DNA of 64,000 nucleotides from Macrotrachela quadricornifera (Eukaryota; Rotifera; Eurotatoria; Philodinida; Philodinidae). Both the position numbers and the translations under genes were made by a program. Shown here one piece after another: positions 59,516 through 64,000 of the stretch (its first letter is position 1; each line of letters starts with the position of its first letter). The stretch covers positions 39,301-103,300 of the forward strand of contig JAJEKB010021074.1 of the NCBI GenBank assembly GCA_022393335.1, read 5' to 3'. The notes under the pieces were generated by a model. It was not told the DNA's origin. It searched no databases and saw only the letters and a list, made by a program, of their open reading frames with translations.

Positions 59516-62500
59516 CTAGGGGTGTCATATTACCACTTACCACCACTTCCGCTTACCAGGTAAGTGCTAAGTGTTTTCATGATCGAAAATTTCTCTATAT
59601 AACGCTAATAAATGATTATCTTAGTCATTGTTTATTTGTTGTGGTATCATAATCCTCACCACTTACCACTTACTAGTAAGTGGTTTGTATTTAACTGAAG
59701 GCAAGCCGTTTACATACAATTTACAATGTTATGATAAACTTTTCGTGATTTTCTCTTGACTGATTAGATTTTAGCGTGTTTTTGTTGAAGTCGCTCAGAT
59801 TTTATTATTTGAAGCGATCTATAACTTTTCAACTACTGTGTAGTGGAAGCCTCCACGAGTTCCCAAAAGCCAAGATGAAGTATCTCTCATGATTCTGAAG
59901 CTTATCTAAGAATGATTTCTTCACCTTTTCGAGACCATCCAGAATTGGAACATATAACTGTGCAGGATCTGTCAAGAGCACGTGTGCCACATTTATTACC
60001 ATCTCCAGTTTCACGTGGACAAATGACAGTAAGCGTTAGAGAGATAAGTTTTCCTATGTGGCAGCAAAAGTGCTGAGTTGGTGTTGATTATCAAGTGTTT
60101 CATCATAATCTTCATTACTTACCACGCATTAGTAGGTGATAAGTGATTTATTTTTAAATGAATGTAGGACACGTACGTCAGATTATTGATGAGCTATTAG
60201 AAATCTGTCGCAGGTATTTTTCGATGGATTAAGCCATGATGTGTCATTTTATTAGCCACTTGGAAAGTCTTAATAATCCTTGATGTCAGTGATCTATCAC
60301 CAATGGTGTTGAAGCTACGAAAGATCCAGACAGAACGCAAAACACGCTGGAAAGTCTCTAGAGATTTTAAAACCATATGAGGTATTACATTTCAAAATAT
60401 GTCTGAAAAGCTGATGTTTTCCAATAGTACTATTAATATGTGAGCGTAGATTTTCCATTCGTGTCTCTGTTAATTAAAAACTATCGACTTTCTTGCGCAA
60501 GTGAACAGTGATGAAAAGTATCATACAACAATTTACTGTAACTAATCGATCTATGATTTATACTTTAATCTCAAAAATTCTTATAAAGTTGTTAAATAGC
60601 GAAAATTGACTTTTTTAAAACCTAATTTATACGAAATTGAAGAGTTTTGTTTGTAATTTTTATTGATTCAACCTTATTGTTTTTCAATACGGTGATATTT
60701 ATCGGTAATTTAAGTGAATTGAGCAAAGCAAGTCAAGTTTGAAGCGGCTGTAGCTTGTTGTACATATAGATCAATTCAGGCCCTCTCCCCTCTAGATTTT
60801 TTTTTCCCAGAACACTCACTCTTACTGAAATTTTTATTGAATACGTATCTGGCCATTGATAGTTCTCAGTAAAAATTTGAGCTCATAATATTAAGTTTTT
60901 CGCGAATTATTGTAACATCAAGGGTCAAAAAGTAGGTGTCCGTGTGCCAAAGATTTTGTTATCAATTTTAATGATACGGACCTCGGGATGGTGTCAAAAT
61001 GTAGAGAAGACTTACCCTTACAATCTAACAGAGCTAGATTTTTGGAAAAAAAATATTCATTTTTTTAGACAGTTTTTTCGTAAAACCTAGATTAAATTTT
61101 TTAGAAAACTCGAGTTTTTTGTAGACAAATAAATTGAAAACAAAAATTCCGGCTTTGTTAGGTTGTAGCACTGATATTTACTTTCATTTTAAAACCTTCC
61201 CAAACTTTATAACATTTAAAATGGCGAAGAAATCTTTACACACAGTCAACTAAAACGAAAAAAACGGTTTCGAGAGAAACGCAAAACAATTTTTTTCTTT
61301 GATTATCGCGATTTTTGTTTAAAAATGGTAGTGAATAAACAAGGAGGCAGTTGATTTTAGGTTATCGACTATGGCGAATCGAATAGGCACATGGGAAGAT
61401 ATGTGTGGCGTATTTTTTTTACGTGCTCAAATAACTTCAATAACTGAAGTTTTCGAAAAAATTTTTTTTGAAGCAGGAGTCTTCAGAAAAACTGTTATAA
61501 AACCCTCAAAAACTATTGAAAAACCAATAAACTATAGTGCATTCGAAAGTAGAGATGATGGGCTATCTAACTATGTATAAATCTAAAATCGATATTTTTG
61601 TCGAAAATTCTTTTTTTTTTTAGAGGGAAGGCCTTAAAGGAAGTAAATAGCGTTTGGAGATCAATAAAACTCATATTTGTTGGAAAAGAGAACACATCAT
61701 GGTATTAATATATATTTATAGAAATTGATATTTAGAAGGGTAAAAGTATACTTCACCGGAAGTGCAAAATTTGCTGCAGCTTTCCCAGCAGTACGTATCG
61801 AAGTCCGAAAATTTTCTTTAGCTGTATAATGCTTAAAATTTCGTGTTTTCGCTTTAGTTTTCAAAATTTTTCCAAAAAATCATCTTTTCTGCAGCGGCAC
61901 TGCAACCTGTAGGTATTGGATCTCTGATATTTTATCATTATATAAGGAAAAAGGGATTCAGACTAGATGTTGCAAACGTGAAATACTAAACTCAAATAAA
62001 AAATATTAATAAAGGTTTAAAAATTTAAATTAACTAACATAATAGAACTTAATAAGAAGAGTAGTGACAAGTTATGAAGAGTGTCAAAAGTCTATCAAAT
62101 AAAATACGATAGATCTTAATAAACATAATCATTATTTTTATTTTCTTCTCAAAGGATGTTGACTATCAATTAAACACACCACCTTCCAATATTTAACATT
62201 ATTTCAAGTAAACGCAAGTAGGACAAGCATAGGAAGAAATAACTAATTTAATGTGACGCAATACAATTAATTGTGAGCTTACTAATATGGAATGTTCATA
62301 TTTTCATTGTATTGAGTATATCATATTATGTATATAAGAGTTTGCATCATCTAAATCATTATCTTTCATAAATCCTAAGATTAAGGACATTGGAAGATGG
62401 CGTTTGTAACATGTATTCAATAATGATGTTATGGATGCATTATAGATATATAATAAAAAAGATTTCGATAGATTATAAATGATGAAAAATTGAGCTATTG

Positions 62501-63938
62501 AATATGATAGATTTAAGGCAACTTGACATTTAATAAGCATCTATTTTTGAAAACACTGCGAATCGTTCGTTTGCAAAGAGCAATAAAAGTCGAAAATTTG
62601 ATTGTTTCTCTACATTACTTATTCAATTTTTATTAACAGGAATAAGTTTTATTAATTTTTCGTGTTCAGTCTTCCTCAATGAACGTTACGTATAGGAAAA
62701 AAGATTGTTGTACCCACCAGAAAAGAGTAAGTAGAAAACAATTTAAGCAATTTGTTAGCGAACAACTAAACAGTTTGGTACCGAGGGTTTATTTTTTCTT
62801 GTTGGAGATTAATCGGGGGGAAAATATTTGCACTGTCTAAATAGACAGATGCCGGATGTATCATCTTATGCTTCCATAGTTTGATATGATTGTGTCACCC
62901 TTCTTAGACATATTTCGTTGACAAGGCCGTCTTCAAGAAAGACAAACCGGAAATGAATAAGTGGAAAAAAGTAGGTTTTGGAAATATTTATAAAACGCTA
63001 GTCAACTTTAAGAATCTGAAGCTGGAATTATTTACAATCGAAAAGCAATTAATCAATTATTTTATTTTATTTAGTTCATAATAATTATGTAAGGACATAT
63101 TATAATTGAAAAAAATCCTTTTTAGGGTTTTTCTGACAAAATACTGTGCAAAATATACCATGCCTGATTTAACCGAAGCTTTGTGTGATATTGAACTTAT
63201 ATTGATTTCTTTATATTAGAAATTCTAATTTAGCCTTTTTTTAAAAAAGGGATCTTCCATTCTAAAGTCGAATTAGTATGTTACTAAAACTGTATGTGAA
63301 GTGAAATCTTTTAAAATTTCTTACGAGAGCTAAAAGAGCATTTTGCGTGGGTGCAAGAATGACACAATACTTTTTTTTAGAGTGTGTATTTTTTTCCGTT
63401 AAGATTCGAAGCAGAGAAACGTCACCACGGAAACTACACAATGCAATAGAGAATAAATAACTCCTTCTCTGTTGAAAGCTTGATAGTGTAATGTAGGCAC
63501 CACCGTTCTCAAGGAGTGAAATCTATCTAGTTTCGTTCGAAGTGTTTTTTGAAGGCTTTGAATAAGAAGATGTTTAGTTAGCAAATGCAGATCGATATGT
63601 TTGTATATTTTTGAGAACGGTGCAAAGCTGCTGAGTTTATTTGCGCATGGACATTTATCGCAAGCAATCCACGATTTCGAGGTTCGTCAACCACCTTGTT
63701 AAACTGTTGATACTTTTCTCAAATGATCCTTATTCCCCTATTCATGCAATGCCACATTCGCCTATCTGTATATAGAATACATATAATTTGAGAAAAGATC
63801 AATATAATAAAACAAAATATCTAATAATCTTCAGTCACAGACAATTTGCTTATCTGAAAGTACACCTTATCATTTACTTGATACATAATAAATAGCACCA
63901 CTTACCACCTACCAGGTAAGTGGAATATGACACCCCTA
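59516..63938. mobile_element. Inverted-repeat pair bounding 4.4 kb without a recognisable gene
   Basis: The left GGCTAGGGGTGTCATATT plus CCACTTACC words (59514-59573) are the reverse complement of the right end (63890-63940, GGTAAGTGGAATATGACACC and CCTAGCC). Extra CCACTTACC/GGTAAGTGG words occur at 59655-59690 and 60115-60150. No matching target duplication, so these could be two ends of one decayed element or two separate copies. The 4.4 kb between holds only short frames (59829-60014, 61371-61580, 62304-62540, 63399-63584) with no recognisable content. Confidence 0.5.
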
Positions 63939-64000
63939 GCCACAATAAGATCCTCTTCTTTCAACTATGTCCGTAATGTTATCTCTTACATAAACCTCAT

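Noticed and set aside
1..64000. tRNA and rRNA genes
   Set aside because: None could be recognised by eye; weak hairpins were all within inverted-repeat elements. A tRNA-scan was not possible.

Overview
The window is AT-rich animal DNA with short phase-consistent introns, genes embedded in dense mobile DNA, and N-terminal exons preceded by splice acceptors that could take a spliced leader. The gene families best match a bdelloid rotifer (Rotaria/Adineta type): R-S-E ADP-ribosyltransferases fused to TPRs, AIG1-type GTPases, and large numbers of degraded DNA transposons. This organism call is an inference from family content, not from a marker gene.

Layout. 1-180: a palindromic AGCTGTTCGAACAG repeat array. 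379-6664 (minus): a multi-exon Tnp2/Transposase_21-like gene with a possible BEN-like C-terminus. 7262-12081: a long-terminal-inverted-repeat element enclosing a broken envelope-like ORF. 12816-18147: an AIG1-like GTPase gene followed 150 bp later by a gene with four alpha/beta modules, an intact ADP-ribosyltransferase (ART) domain and seven TPRs. 18990-33875: parts of what is probably one long paralogous gene (modules, dead ART, TPRs, fused degenerate AIG1 GTPase) whose introns are filled by a TIR element, a Tc1/mariner element, a palindromic repeat array and a nested hAT element. 34181-41712: palindromic elements and a pair of nested Mutator-like elements. 43104-47367: two more module-ART-TPR genes, head to tail, 68 bp apart. 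47553-51538: inverted-repeat elements, a minisatellite with a 10-N assembly gap, and a LINE endonuclease remnant. 51572-52626: a SAM-dependent methyltransferase. 56135-57723: a cathepsin L-like gene that lacks the catalytic cysteine. The rest to 64000 is mostly non-coding, with one inverted-repeat pair at 59516/63938.

The most interesting theme is the 12.8-47.4 kb cluster. Four ART-TPR genes share an unrecognised N-terminal alpha/beta module. Two keep the R, S-T-S/T and E-x-E residues and two have lost them. AIG1 GTPases occur both next to and inside these genes. This resembles an expanded effector/decoy family of a defence or stress-signalling system; the function is inferred, not shown. A second theme is a set of otherwise different inverted-repeat elements that share a CTCTATCGA-centred box.

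All splice models were made by eye from GT-AG sites and reading-frame continuity; no searches were run.
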